The notes beneath the pieces were generated by a model. It searched no databases and was not told the DNA's origin. It was given only the letters and a program-made list of their open reading frames with translations. Source: Lolium rigidum (lineage: Eukaryota; Streptophyta; Magnoliopsida; Poales; Poaceae). From it: a stretch of 64,000 nucleotides of DNA. The stretch is from NCBI RefSeq assembly GCF_022539505.1, contig NC_061513.1, forward strand, positions 180,264,017 through 180,328,016, read 5' to 3'. Position numbers and translations under genes: made by a program. Of the stretch, positions 1 to 11,358 are shown one piece after another (position 1 is the first letter of the stretch; each line of letters begins with the position of its first letter).

Positions 1-428
1 ACGGCCGCGCGGAGGCGTGGGATTGGACGGTGGGGCGGCGAGGCGCTAGGGAAAGTTTCAGCGTGGGGTTTCTTCGCGCGTGCGTCGAGCGATGACGCGC
101 GCTGTAGCCGACGTCCAAACTTTAGCGATTGCGATAGCGCAAACCGGCCCACGGCCAATTTTTTTACAGCGCTGCGTCGTTTGCAGTGCCTGCTGGAGGA
201 GCAATTTTGCATCCGCGCGCTGCAAAATGGCAGTTTATATAGCGCGCGTCATATATAGCGTGCGTGTTGGAGATGCTCTTACAACATTGTCGGCGATCTA
301 TGGTGTCATGTCGGTAGTGTTCGTCGCTCGCGCCTTGTGGTTCCTCAAGTGCACCTGGTTCTAGCCGGCGGGAGGTGGCCGTGCTCGGAGCGGTGTGGTG
401 CGGGCGTGCGGCTGATGTCGCAGGCAGG
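1..428. other. GC-rich flank, no gene seen
   Basis: This is the sequence left of the CACTA insertion. It is GC-rich with several GCGCGC-type palindromic stretches around 100-260. It has one 94-codon open frame without recognisable domains, which I regard as chance in GC-rich DNA. No gene or element boundary could be supported. Confidence 0.4.
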
Positions 429-2329
429 TATCACTGGTAGAAAAACGGCCTTTAGTCGCGGTTCGCAAAGGCCATTAGTCGCGGTTGCGCAACCGGGACC
501 AATTATGCGCGACTAAAGGCCCGTCCACGTGGGCGCCAGGCGTCCGTCGGGGCGGAGGACCTTTAGTCGCGGTTCGCCTGGCGAACCGCGACTAAAGGCC
601 TCCGCAGGTTTAGGGTTTTAGCCCCCCTAAATCTGGTTTCTTTTTAATTTGTAGTGTTTTATTTCTTTTATATTTTATTTGGTGTTTTATTTTAAATTTG
701 AAGAAGTTTCAGTACACATATTCTATGCTACTATATTGTAACATCCCAAATTTTCAAACAAAGAAGAAAATGAATTTCACTTATTTCAAATATTGGAGCC
801 AACAAAAACTTTAATTGAACCACTTGATATGCATATTATTCAAGTATGTATGATGTGATTTTTGCCATGATGGTTTGTTTGATGTATGCAACATGTTTCT
901 AAACCCTAAACCCTATCCTTTTCACAAACCAAAGAGGACCAAACCAAAAAGAAAACAAAATAAAAGAAAAAGCATATGTGGGCATATAGCCATAATGGCA
1001 AATCTTGACCTATGCCATTATACTTTAGCTAAATGGTTTGAAACCATTACTAAACTCAACTTCACACTCAATGAACCCAACACAAAGACTTTTGGTCAAA
1101 GAAAAAGATAAGGAAATAAAAAATGGAATTCACATGTGAGGCTATGGCCATTTTTACCAAACTTTAACCTAGGCCATCTTACTTTGTTTCAATGGTTTAG
1201 AAACCTTACTAAACACATAAGAATCACTTTTGAATCAAAGAAATGCAAAACAAATCAAAAGAAAAATCAAAACTCACTCACATATGATAATGGTCAAATC
1301 TGCCAATTTTAACATCTTACCTACTTTGAGCCTCTGTATTAAGAGATTTCTAATCTAGACTTGCTCAACTCTTTGCACCTCATCCAAGACCTCATCAAGG
1401 TGAACACTTTTGGTATTGAACAACTATACAAACTCTTTCTCAATTGCTTAATATAAGAATGCAAAGTGGCAATGTTGAATCAGATTCAAGATCATATCCA
1501 TTTTGGATTTTCTCAAACCACCTCCATTTCTCAAACCAACACCACCAATGTGTGCCAAATATTATTTGAATCACACCCAAGAAAAAGTTTGGCAAAATTC
1601 GAATATTTTTCTCTTTCGACCATTACATCAAACACCTTGTGTGCAAATTTCTGGAAAGTACAAACTCTCTAATACCCAGCATATTTTAGACTAAACCATC
1701 ACACCAATTGCCATCAGTGACTTCTCCTAGGACCTCTTGGACAATGCCAAGCATTGGTACCTCTAGTACTTGGATAATTTTGACAAAACCACACCATGCC
1801 GAGCCATCATGGCATCACCATGCCACTCATCCTCACCTGCCCTCTCTGGTCCCTCTCACCATGTCCTTCAGCTCGCCCTCACTCCACTGAGCACGACCCT
1901 GCACGCCCTGGGCACAGGAGACGCTGGCTTTGGCCAGAACACGACGCGCCCAGGACACCCAGAACGTGCCAGCACGCGCACAGGCATGCCACTGGATGCA
2001 CCAGAGCACGACGTAGCCACGTCGTGTCAGCCCTCCCCTCGCTCCCTCCTTTCGCACGCGCACTCGCCGCGACACCAGCTAGCCGCCAGACAAGCTCCCT
2101 CTCGCTCCCAGGCCCTGTCGCCGTCGCCATCGTCACCGTCCTCCGCCGCAGTACTGCACGGACGTTGACATCGCCCGAGCCATCCCGTCTCCCTCCTGAT
2201 GTGCAGTGACGCTCGCAAGGACCGTCAGGCCACGCTGCATCATCCTCTGCCCTCGCCCACTCCTCTCTGCCCCTGTACTGTCGCCTCCATCGATGACCTC
2301 ACCATGTCGTGCCGCAGCACCTCGCCCGC

Positions 2330-2336
2330 TATAAAA
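2330..2336 (+). promoter_or_regulatory. TATA box of the long LTR
   Basis: TATAAAA is followed by GGAGGACGCC and a C-rich, ACTCAC-containing stretch, the usual look of an LTR core promoter and transcript start. It supports plus-strand polarity for the 737-13123 element. Confidence 0.5.
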
Positions 2337-5300
2337 GGAGGACGCCCCAGCCCCCATTCTCCACACTAGCTCACTCCCCTCATTCATCTCGCTCTCCTCG
2401 ACCACCTGCCCCTCCACATTCTCGCCGGAGCCGCTCCAATTTCTCGCCGGAGCCCCGCCAGCTCCGCAGCAAGGGCGCCGACGATTGGAGCCACCTCAGG
2501 CGACGCCGCCGGTACCAGGAGCCTCGCCATCCTCGACAACCTCGCCCTGCGTCAACGCCGACGACCGCCGGACCTCCGGTGAGCCGCCGACCCCTAGCCT
2601 CGCCGCCAGTAACGCGGGATCTCGTCGGAGACGACGATGATCCACCGCCATCGGATCCTGTTCTAATCCAACGCCCCACGTCCCTCGTACCGTTTCGCTG
2701 GTTAAGTGCCGCTGATAGTGGGTCCCGCTGTCAGGCAGCCCACGCGTGCGAGACGCGCAGTTGGGCTGGCCCATTTCTTTCTCCCCCTGGCCCAAGTTCT
2801 TTCCCGCGCAAGCCCATCAGTTTGAATTTTGTATTTTCGTTTTAATTCAAATTTCAACACTGGTGCTTTACTAGAAATTGAATAACTTCAAATCTACAAT
2901 TCCAAATTGAGTAATTCCAATTGTTCTGGAAAGCTTATGAAATAATCTAGCAAACCCCACTGGTATCAAAACCCTAGTTCGTTATAGATCAATTGCAACA
3001 AAAATAACAAGGCAGTAACTTTTCAGAATTCAAACAATTATTAAAAATCAACCATAATGAATTTTGAGGTGATTCCACCTCTCATAATTCAAATTTCAAA
3101 TATTATAATTGTTTATGCAAAAATATGACATGGTTGTTTCATATGATCATGGGAAAGATTTAAATAGTGGCTATGTGGCCATTTCTAGCTCATTTAAATT
3201 ATTTCGCAAATAGTATTTAAATTCTATGAGATGTAGCATCTCATTTAAATCATTGTCCCAAGTACTTCAATATGAGGAAATGACCTTAGTCTATAGGACC
3301 TCATATGTTATTACTTGAGAATATTAAATCATTTTCCATAGTAGTATTTAAATTGCATGAGATAAAGTATCTCATTTAAATCATTTTCCCAAATGGTAAA
3401 TATGAAGTGTTGAATTTGGTCAACATGATCTCATACTTATTATTTGAGGATATTAAACCTTAGTAATATTCAATGAGAGGGAATTATTTCTCAAACGAAA
3501 TAAATAGAAACTCTAATAAATATTTTCAATGAGAGGAAATTATTTTTCTTAAAAAGAAAACAAAACCAACCACCATGATAATAAAGTTGTGATGCTAGGA
3601 TAGCTTGTGTGATCCCTTTGTGTGTTATGTCTAGTGCTTAAGATTTGTTTGGTGATTGTTACCTCGTATCCGTTTATAGACGCTAGTACTGAAGGCTACG
3701 AGGAAGAGGAAGTCTTCTACGAAGAAGAAGAAGAACACTTTGATCAGTACACCAACCAAGGCAAGCTATACTCTTGCAAGCTACCATAGTGCAAAGATCT
3801 ACTAGAGCAAGGCACCATTACAATGTTACTTTGTGTCTAAGGATTCTAATCCCAAGTTTTTATCTTGCAAGCTTTTACTATGGGTTATCAAAGTTTATTT
3901 TGTTCATAGTTCACTTTGGTCTAGATATGAAGTACTACAAGAGCATCAAAGTTAGCCTAGAGAACTACAAGTTAGTTAGCACCCCTCATGACTAGTTGCT
4001 AGTGCTAAAACTAAAATTGACTACTCTAGATGGGAACATGTGAATCAAATGACTTTGAAAACCTTAGAATGATGAGCCATTCTATTGAAAGTTTTGAAGG
4101 TGAATATGACTTGTGAATGACATGGTGAATTTTACGAAAAACTGATGGTTGGGTTCGGATGCGATACCATTCCAATTTTAGAGTACCCCCACAATACCTG
4201 ATCATGGGTAGGGCTTAACTGAAAATTTATGTGCTTTAGTATGGGTTCCCTCTAAACAAGCGTCATAGGGGTTATGCCGAGGCTGCCTCCGTTGAAAGTG
4301 AAATGACGTGAAATGAGGTGAATGTCCGACCCAAGCCCTGTGCAGTTCCCAGGATGGCGGTTTGCCATGGCTGGGAGGCCAAGCTCATGGGGAGAGGTGC
4401 CTATACTAGGGTATGTAAGTGAAAGGTTATGGTTGGTAGTCCGCACACTGAGTGTGATAAATCAGGGCCAGTTACCCCTGACGGATTATTGCAAATATTG
4501 TGGCAAAAGTGTGCGAACTCTGCAGAGTGTAAACCTATTCAAATAGCCGCGCCCGCGGTCATGGGCAGTTGGAAAGGCCATACTGTTCCGTCATCAGAAC
4601 CTTTCAAAATATGACATGTGACTGGTGAATTGTGACCTTGACTTGAATCACAACAGGGTTGTGGGAATGACACTAATGTTCCCACTTGAGTTAGTTAGAC
4701 AACTAAAGAGTCTTTTATTACTAAGTGCTTATCTACACTACTTAAAAAGAATGAACCTGTTCCTTATTCTGCCAAGATACCAATACGTCAAGATTTTGGT
4801 CGTTCACTCCGTCGTTCCGCATGGGCTTAACTGGGCCGAAGCCCAGCTACCAGATCGTTAACTCGTCATGGAACCTAAAACCAGCACCAGAAACCCTCGC
4901 CCCTCGCCCCTGAGCTCGTCATCCTCCCCCCGTGATAGAAACAGAAGAGTAGGACGGCGTGTGGGCGGCGGAGCAGGAGCGGCGGTGGAGAGCTCGCGGC
5001 GTCCATGGGGAGCTCGCAGGAGTAGGAGCTACATGACGAGCGCTGCGTCGTGCAGCGTCCATGGCGCGTGGGCGTCGGCGGGCGCGAGCAGCCGATGCAT
5101 GGAGGAGAGAGCCGCCCAAGCCCGGTGCGGCCGGGCGGAGGCATGGGCGATGAATCGGCATTGAGGAGCTCCTCCGCGCGAGCTCAAGGAGGACGGAGCT
5201 CGGGGCGGAACCGGCGCGCGGGTCCGGCCCTAGAAAGGAGGCGCGGAAGAGGACCGGTCCGGCAGCCCGACGTCGAGGTCGCAGGAGAAGCATGGCGTGG

Positions 5301-5447
5301 CTGGGGGTCGACGGGGGATAACGCGCCGCCGCTACCATCCAGGCGCTCGAGGTCTTTCCACATCTTCCTCCCGCACCCCGAATCGGCGAATTGCATCTCC
5401 ATTTCTTAGTGCCCAGTTCGCCTGATTTTGGTTCGATGTACGTTTAG

Positions 5448-7302
5448 GCGACGATCTCGCATCTCCAGGAGGAGATAACGAATGTGGGCTCCGAGCTGGA
5501 GGAGCTTAAGGTCAGAAATCTCGAAAATCGCAGTGAATCAGGGTCCTACTAGCATGTTGCTTTAACATGACGCGGCGTGTGTATGATTTGCATTGGCGGG
5601 GTTGCGCTTTGGGTGATTGATGTAATGTCTCTACAGAGCAAGGAAGACAGTGAGAGGTGAGCAGGATGAACTATCTTTATTGGTTGTTTCTGTTGTGCTT
5701 CAGTAGGATGATGTTTCTGGTACCGACTAAAATTTTCATGCGCCTGCGCTTGGTTGGTTCAGAGACGAGTTCATCAGCCAGATGCTTGAAATGAATGCAA
5801 GGATAAGGTATGTGTTTTTTTGTTTTCCTGTGACAACTCCATGTCGCTTCCTGCAAATGCAATCAGCTGCGGCTGGTGCTGCATCTGTTGTTTGCTTTGG
5901 TACTGTAAAAAACCATGGTCATCGGCTAGCGCTCAAATTACAATTGAACAATTAGGCTTGCTCACGTTGTCATGGCTGGGCGTCAGCTGTTGGCGGACTG
6001 ACAAACTAATTTGGTTATCACGCTTTGGTGGTGATCCTGAAAAGTTTGTTCTGTGGTTATTGGACTGTGCGTTGGTGATGGAGTAAGTAGCTGTGTAGTG
6101 GTGAACTTTGTTTTGGCGCCTGCCTTTTCCTATAGTATGTTAAACTTTGTAAAACTGTGCGGGAACGGTTTAGCTCATTGCTTCATTTTGTGTGGATCCT
6201 CAGAATTACTTTGATATATGAAGTCTGGACTCTGGAGCATTGTTTCTCGTAATTCAAATATTTGTTGTAGTCTGAAGGCATTATTAAGATCCTTTAATAT
6301 AAAGATGGCAAACAACTCACGTGGAGGAACACTACTTAGTTATTTTTAATTCTTCAGACGGGTCTTACAGAATCACCCTTCTGCTTTTACGTGTTTATGT
6401 CCATTTGGTACTATTTGCTTTACCTGCTAGCTGAAACGTATGTTGGAAATTTATATTTAGCTAAATATCTTGTGATAAACTACATACCTCCTTTGCAGGC
6501 AATTTCAACATATGGCTTCTGTAGAATTAGCAAGGAAGTGCTCTGGAGTGTCAGCAGATGGTGAGCAAGAAAAGGCAACAGACGGTAATCAAGGCAAGGG
6601 AATAGATTGTAAGCAATGCGACTTTGTTTCCTGAATCCCTGTAAATTTGTAGCATCCGTTCTATTTCTGTTTCACTGCTTTGACATGTCCTTTTATTGAA
6701 AATGGACTGTGGATATTGTATTTCTATGTTGTGCATTAATATTTTCTGTACCGAAAAGCTTGCTACTCCTATTATTTTTAGTCGGGCCAATCCGATGTGT
6801 TTATTTGTGCTTGTGCCGTGAAAGACTAAGATGGCATATAATAAGGCGAAGGCTCATAAAATGTTATTTAATTATATTTCTTCATAATAGTATAAACTTG
6901 TGATTGAATATAAAAGAAGCTTCAGAATGTTCGATTCAGTGTTGTATATATACTTATGATCTAAATTGCTTTTGGAAATACAAGTTACTGCGGTCTTTGT
7001 TCTTCTGTGACTATTTTGTTAACTGTGTTTTCTGCAATGTGTTGAGGCTATGAGTTGCATGATAGAGCTCCCATTTGTTTTTTATTTATTTGTCATCAGT
7101 GTATTTTGCTATATAGACATGTTATGTTGTTTCCGCTTAGACTGAAATGTTCACATTGGCAGGTCATAATGTGAAAAACAAGAATGAAACTGATGAATCA
7201 GAAGACATGGTGATAGATCTTGCTGATAAGTTGAGCAGCATCGAGGCTGAAATGCATGCCTTGGAGGAAGAGTATCGAAAGGACCTGCTTGTTCATAAAC
7301 AG
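5448..7302 (+). pseudogene. Captured exons of an unrecognised coiled-coil protein
   Basis: Five exon-like blocks with AG/GT borders are seen at 5448-5510, 5637-5656, 5763-5807, 6499-6608 and 7163-7302. Joined, they give 126 codons without a stop. All intron phases agree: an R codon is completed across blocks 2/3 and 3/4, and a C codon across 4/5. The peptide is rich in E, K, L and Q. It begins ATISHLQEEITNV, contains QMLEMNARIR and ends EEYRKDLLVHKQ, which suggests coiled coil. I do not recognise the family. The blocks lie wholly inside the Helitron, so this is most likely an internal piece of a host gene captured by rolling-circle transposition. An upstream ATG-bearing GC-rich frame (about 5139-5440) may be its original first exon, but I could not prove a join. 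No 3' terminal exon was found. Confidence 0.6.
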
Positions 7303-7605
7303 GTTTTTCTCCACTGTCCCCCCCCTCCACACACACACCCCAGAATTGTGTTATTATTATTGACACTTCTTTGGTTGTGTCTTGACTATATTATTATTTA
7401 TGAGAGCTTAACATATCTATGTGGCAGCTAAAACCCTCTGTTGCTAGATTTTACATGTCGTGGTTGTGTAATTGGAACAATCTATAATGGACAATAATTA
7501 TGATGGAGGTGGTGGTTCCGCTGTGCCATCCGGAGCTGCCGCAGCGGCTCGGTATTTGGCCCCGTGAGCCAACACTGCTCTCCCTCTACCCATATTCGGA
7601 GGCAT

Positions 7606-8480
7606 TGAGCGAATTGTTGATCTCATTCTAATGCTTGATTTGGTGCTTTTTAGTGTTTGTTACTGTATTTGTATTGTACACAGAGCCGTAGGACATCCAG
7701 GAGCTCTCGAGTGAGCAACCAAATCGGAAGGAGTACTGAACATGCACACTTTTGCGTTAAGTGGTAGTAAAGTAGACTGGGACAGTTCATTGAGGTAAAT
7801 GATTTTCCCCACTATATTACTCTCCTTGTCCAATTTTTTAATTTTTATTCTGCACTCCTTATGCTATTTTTCATTTAGATTGGGAGAGTTCTTCGAGTCA
7901 AAAGTTTTCTTTTGACGGAAGGCATCCGGATAGACAAGTTCTTCTTCAAGTTGAATCTCTATATATGCCCAGTCCTGCATATGCCAACAAAATCTGATGT
8001 GTAGGTAAGACTGGAAGAAGATCTGGGAGGACTTCCGCACCAAGACCGATGTGTAGGTAATACAAATTCATCGAGGATGGTCCTTCTAATTTCTAAGCCA
8101 TTGAGCGAATTGATCTCATTCTAATGCTTGATGTGGTGCTTTTTAGTGTTTGTTACTGTATTTGTATTGTCCGCGGAGCCGTTGGACATCCAGGAGCTCT
8201 CGAGTGAGCAACCAAATCGGAAGGAGTACTAAATATGCACACTTTTGCGGTAAGCAGTAGTAAAGTAGTTTGGGACAGTTCACTGTGGTAAATGATTTTC
8301 CCCACTATATTACTTTCCTTGTCCAAATTTTGTTAATTTTTTTCTGCACTCCTTATGCTTTGTTTCATTTAGATTGGGAGAGTTCTTTGAGTCAAAAGTT
8401 TTATTTTGATGGAAGGCATCTGGATAGACAAGTTCTTCATCAGGTTGAATCTCTATATATGCCCTGCATATGCCAACAAA
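7606..8480 (+). repeat. Tandem duplication inside the Helitron
   Basis: A segment of about 390 bp at 7606-7995 recurs at about 8101-8480 with small differences. Both copies begin ATTGAGCGAATT, contain CCAGGAGCTCTCGAGTGAG and end near CATATGCCAACAAAAT. The offset is about 495 bp. The first copy keeps a longer open frame than the second, which has a stop early in the same frame. It could be a duplicated exon region of the captured gene, but no product is recognised. Confidence 0.75.
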
Positions 8481-8678
8481 ATTTCCTTTAGGCCAGAGTG
8501 TTTATACATCCTCCGTGGAGTTACAAAGAATGTGCTAATTAAACTATGTTGCAGGTGTTTGTACCTGTACCTTCCACATATACCGGTATCTTCCACATGT
8601 ACCGGTACCTGAGACCCATAGATTTATTGTGAAACTGCAACGCGATCAATGGAGTGAGTGCAGGAGCAAATATATATT

Positions 8679-8757
8679 AACTTTTTAAGGGACAACGTAT
8701 CTTCTTGAGTATATAATTACTATATCATCAAGATGATACGTTGTCCTTTAAAAAGTT
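8679..8757. repeat. Near-perfect 30-bp inverted repeat (hairpin)
   Basis: The left arm 8679-8708 and right arm 8728-8757 are reverse complements at 28 of 30 positions, with a 19-nt AT-rich loop. The arms start AACTTTTTAAGG. No convincing target duplication was seen. It may be a very small foldback element or simply a palindrome able to form a hairpin RNA if transcribed. Confidence 0.7.
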
Positions 8758-11028
8758 ACGTGTATGATTTGGCAAGAGATGCAAAAAAGCATAATCTTCT
8801 ATGTATCTTTTCTTAGGCCAGTTTGGTGATGCAAAAAATAGAATCTTCTATATATCTTTTCTTTGACCAGTTTGGTGATGCAAATTCGCAAGTTCTGCAT
8901 TAGCCTCACGCTGCGCCGAGATCATTTTTATTTATTGGCTTATACCACTAGATTCATGCATCTCAGGTCAATTTAGTCAGTCCTATACCTCAAATATTTT
9001 TGTTGTCTCCTTTGTAGGACAATGTGGTGCTCCTATGTGTGGTAATGCTTTGACACATCCTTAATGAAGATGAGGCTCATTGCTAGGATTTTGCTCTATT
9101 GTTATAGACTTGTAGTAGTTTCAAATTAACTGTGTTACTTCTCAAGTAAATAAGTAGTATCTGATCTGCTTTTAGCGCTGAGAATATTCAAGGAAATACC
9201 TTTCACAGAATCGTTGTCTAGGATATAATCGGTAGTACATGGCATATATAGGTCGTGAAATGACATCAGTTATTTTCGTTGTAGGGTCAATTTTTTACCG
9301 ACCAAGCTATTCTATGCTGTTTTTATATTATACACACGAGTCTCACACTTTATGTCATAACAAATAGTAAAATTTCGCAGCATGCATTTTTAATCTTTTT
9401 TTTGTGTCATTCTCTTACTTCTTGGTTGTCCTTCCATACTTGAGCAAAAAAAGCCTAATTAGAGTGTCACACTGTATGCCACAACGTTTTGTAGAGTCAT
9501 ATGATTTAAACATTACTATATTTTTCATTACTGACTTAATGAGTGCTTGGCAATACAGGTTTTCTAATATTATGTCCAGTTATTTTTGTGGCTTGAATAA
9601 TTGGGTGAATTACTATACATGTATTACCTCTGTAAGAATTCTAGGGGTGAAAAAAGTATTTCTTTTTGGAGGTAAAATCATGTTCTCTTACGGACACCAG
9701 TGGATATTAAATCTGGACAACATGAAGGCTCGATGTAAACATATTTTTACACTTAGGCTGAAGTTTATGCCACTTTCATCAGGTTTTTTTTTTGGATGAT
9801 CAAGGACTGTATGTCATAAGGACAACCGATTATGCTTTCACAGGCATGTCTTCCGTTTGCCATGGGCCTGACTACGCTGGTAGCCCTCAAAGTCAAACTC
9901 TTATATTTCAGGGAAGTTTGTGATGCCCACCAGCTTGTAGCAGCTTGTGCACACACTTAGTCACTTTTGAGAATAGGTCAAGAAGGAGGGTGAAGAATTT
10001 GAAGTTGTGTAAAAAGAGTCCAAAGAAAGGATATGTGGTTCATCGTTGCTCTGGGAAGAAAGAAGATGTTCGGTTCTAGACATTTACTTCTGGCAGTTTG
10101 CTTGGTTGTGGCATGTAAAAGTGTCATGTTTGGTTCTCTTTTAGGTGTTTCCTCTTTTGAAACTATAGTAACTTAGTTTTCTTTTTTTTGTTTTTGTTGC
10201 GTTGATGGTGCTATATGTGTTGTGGTGAAGAACTCTGTAGAATGTTTGGTTTTTTTAATGGAAATCGGGGAGTGATCTCTTGGTTTGTTCAAGAAACTTG
10301 TTCCACTGCCTCTGCATGCTAATGTAAAACCAAGAAAATATTGTGCAACAAATGCAGAAAATCTATTCTATTTCCCTTATGGGATATACATTATTTTGTA
10401 GATTGGCAGATGGGTCTATGTAGGGCCTAGGTCTATGGTTAACTTTGAAGCCATTCAAGTCCACGAATGAGAAAGAGAGAGCGGTAGGGGACCTACTGTC
10501 AACTTGCTTATGGTTGCACGGCTTTACTATTGGTTCTAGCTTGCCTGACATTCTGACAACACGTGTTAGTTGATATGATAAGGGTGTCTTTGAAAGAGGG
10601 AGGATAAGCAAAGATTTTATAGTCAAATCCTTTCGATAAAATGCAGCTCCAACTTTCTCGTGCGCTCCTGTAGCAATGCATGTTCTCTCTATTGGCTCGA
10701 TGTGTCGGAATCATTAAATATTTATGTGCATTATATTCTATGTGCAACTAGAAATATTTTTTATGAACCGTGGCAAAGTGCTGACATTTAACTATACATC
10801 TAAAAGGATAGGTTATTGAGTTAACAGTTATGACAGCCTAGAACATAGGTGTGAGACTTACCGCGGAAGAGTAACTACAAAACGTATAACTTGGAACCAC
10901 GTAGATGCACAACAATGATGTCTCGTTATTGCGTACGGTATTAGTTCATTATGATATTCCTAATTCGTTTTGAATTTTCATAGTGAGTTGTGAATTATAT
11001 GTGTGTACTGCGAAATGAAATTTGAGGA

Positions 11029-11058
11029 CCCGTGGCAACGCACGGGCATTTGTACTAG
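11029..11058 (+). other. Helitron 3' terminal hairpin and CTAG end
   Basis: The stem is CCCGTG (11029-11034) paired with CACGGG (11041-11046) around a 6-nt loop. An 8-nt spacer and CTAG follow. This is the rolling-circle termination signal that defines the element's right boundary. Confidence 0.85.
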
Positions 11059-11358
11059 TGAAATAAAACTGGCTTTATGCAAATAAACCTAGAGCTTAGA
11101 ACCCCCTTACCATGGTTGATAGTGCTTACACTAGTATTAGTTTGCGAGTACTTTAAAGTACTCATGGCTTTGTCCCTGGCTATTCAAATGGCCAGACTTT
11201 GAAGAGGAGCACCAGTACCAAGAAGATGGACAACAAGACGTCTATGATAACTAGGACTACTCCTGACGTCAAGCGTTGCCTGTGGAACAGATGGACCGCT
11301 ACTACGTTTCTTCCGCTGTGTGTTTTGTAATTGATCGTTAGATCAACTCTTATTGTAA

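Larger units (their letters stand above)
4732..11058 (+). mobile_element. Helitron carrying captured gene exons
   Basis: The element starts TCTACACTACTTAAAAAG directly after an A (4731). It ends in a CCCGTG-loop-CACGGG hairpin, an 8-nt spacer and CTAG (11055-11058), followed by T (11059). This matches the Helitron rules: a 5' TC, a 3' hairpin plus CTRR, insertion between A and T, and no target duplication. Removing it rejoins the long LTR sequence without a gap (AAGTGCTTA joined to TGAAATAAA). No Rep/helicase coding sequence is visible, so it is non-autonomous. Inside are a GC-rich promoter-like segment (4.82-5.45 kb), five phase-compatible exons, a tandem duplication and a small perfect-looking hairpin. 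From 8.8 to 11.0 kb I see no gene. Confidence 0.85.

Noticed and set aside
432..736. Possibility that the 432 and 14855 ends belong to two different CACTA elements
   Set aside because: Shared subterminal motif, correct inverted orientation and a matching TAT duplication make a single element more likely.
1770..2845. Several overlapping open frames of 80-178 codons on both strands
   Set aside because: They lie in the GC-rich promoter/transcript-start part of the long LTR and overlap one another; composition explains them.
9404..9799. A 131-codon plus-strand frame in the Helitron
   Set aside because: AT-rich, no domain, no splice or start context; probably chance.
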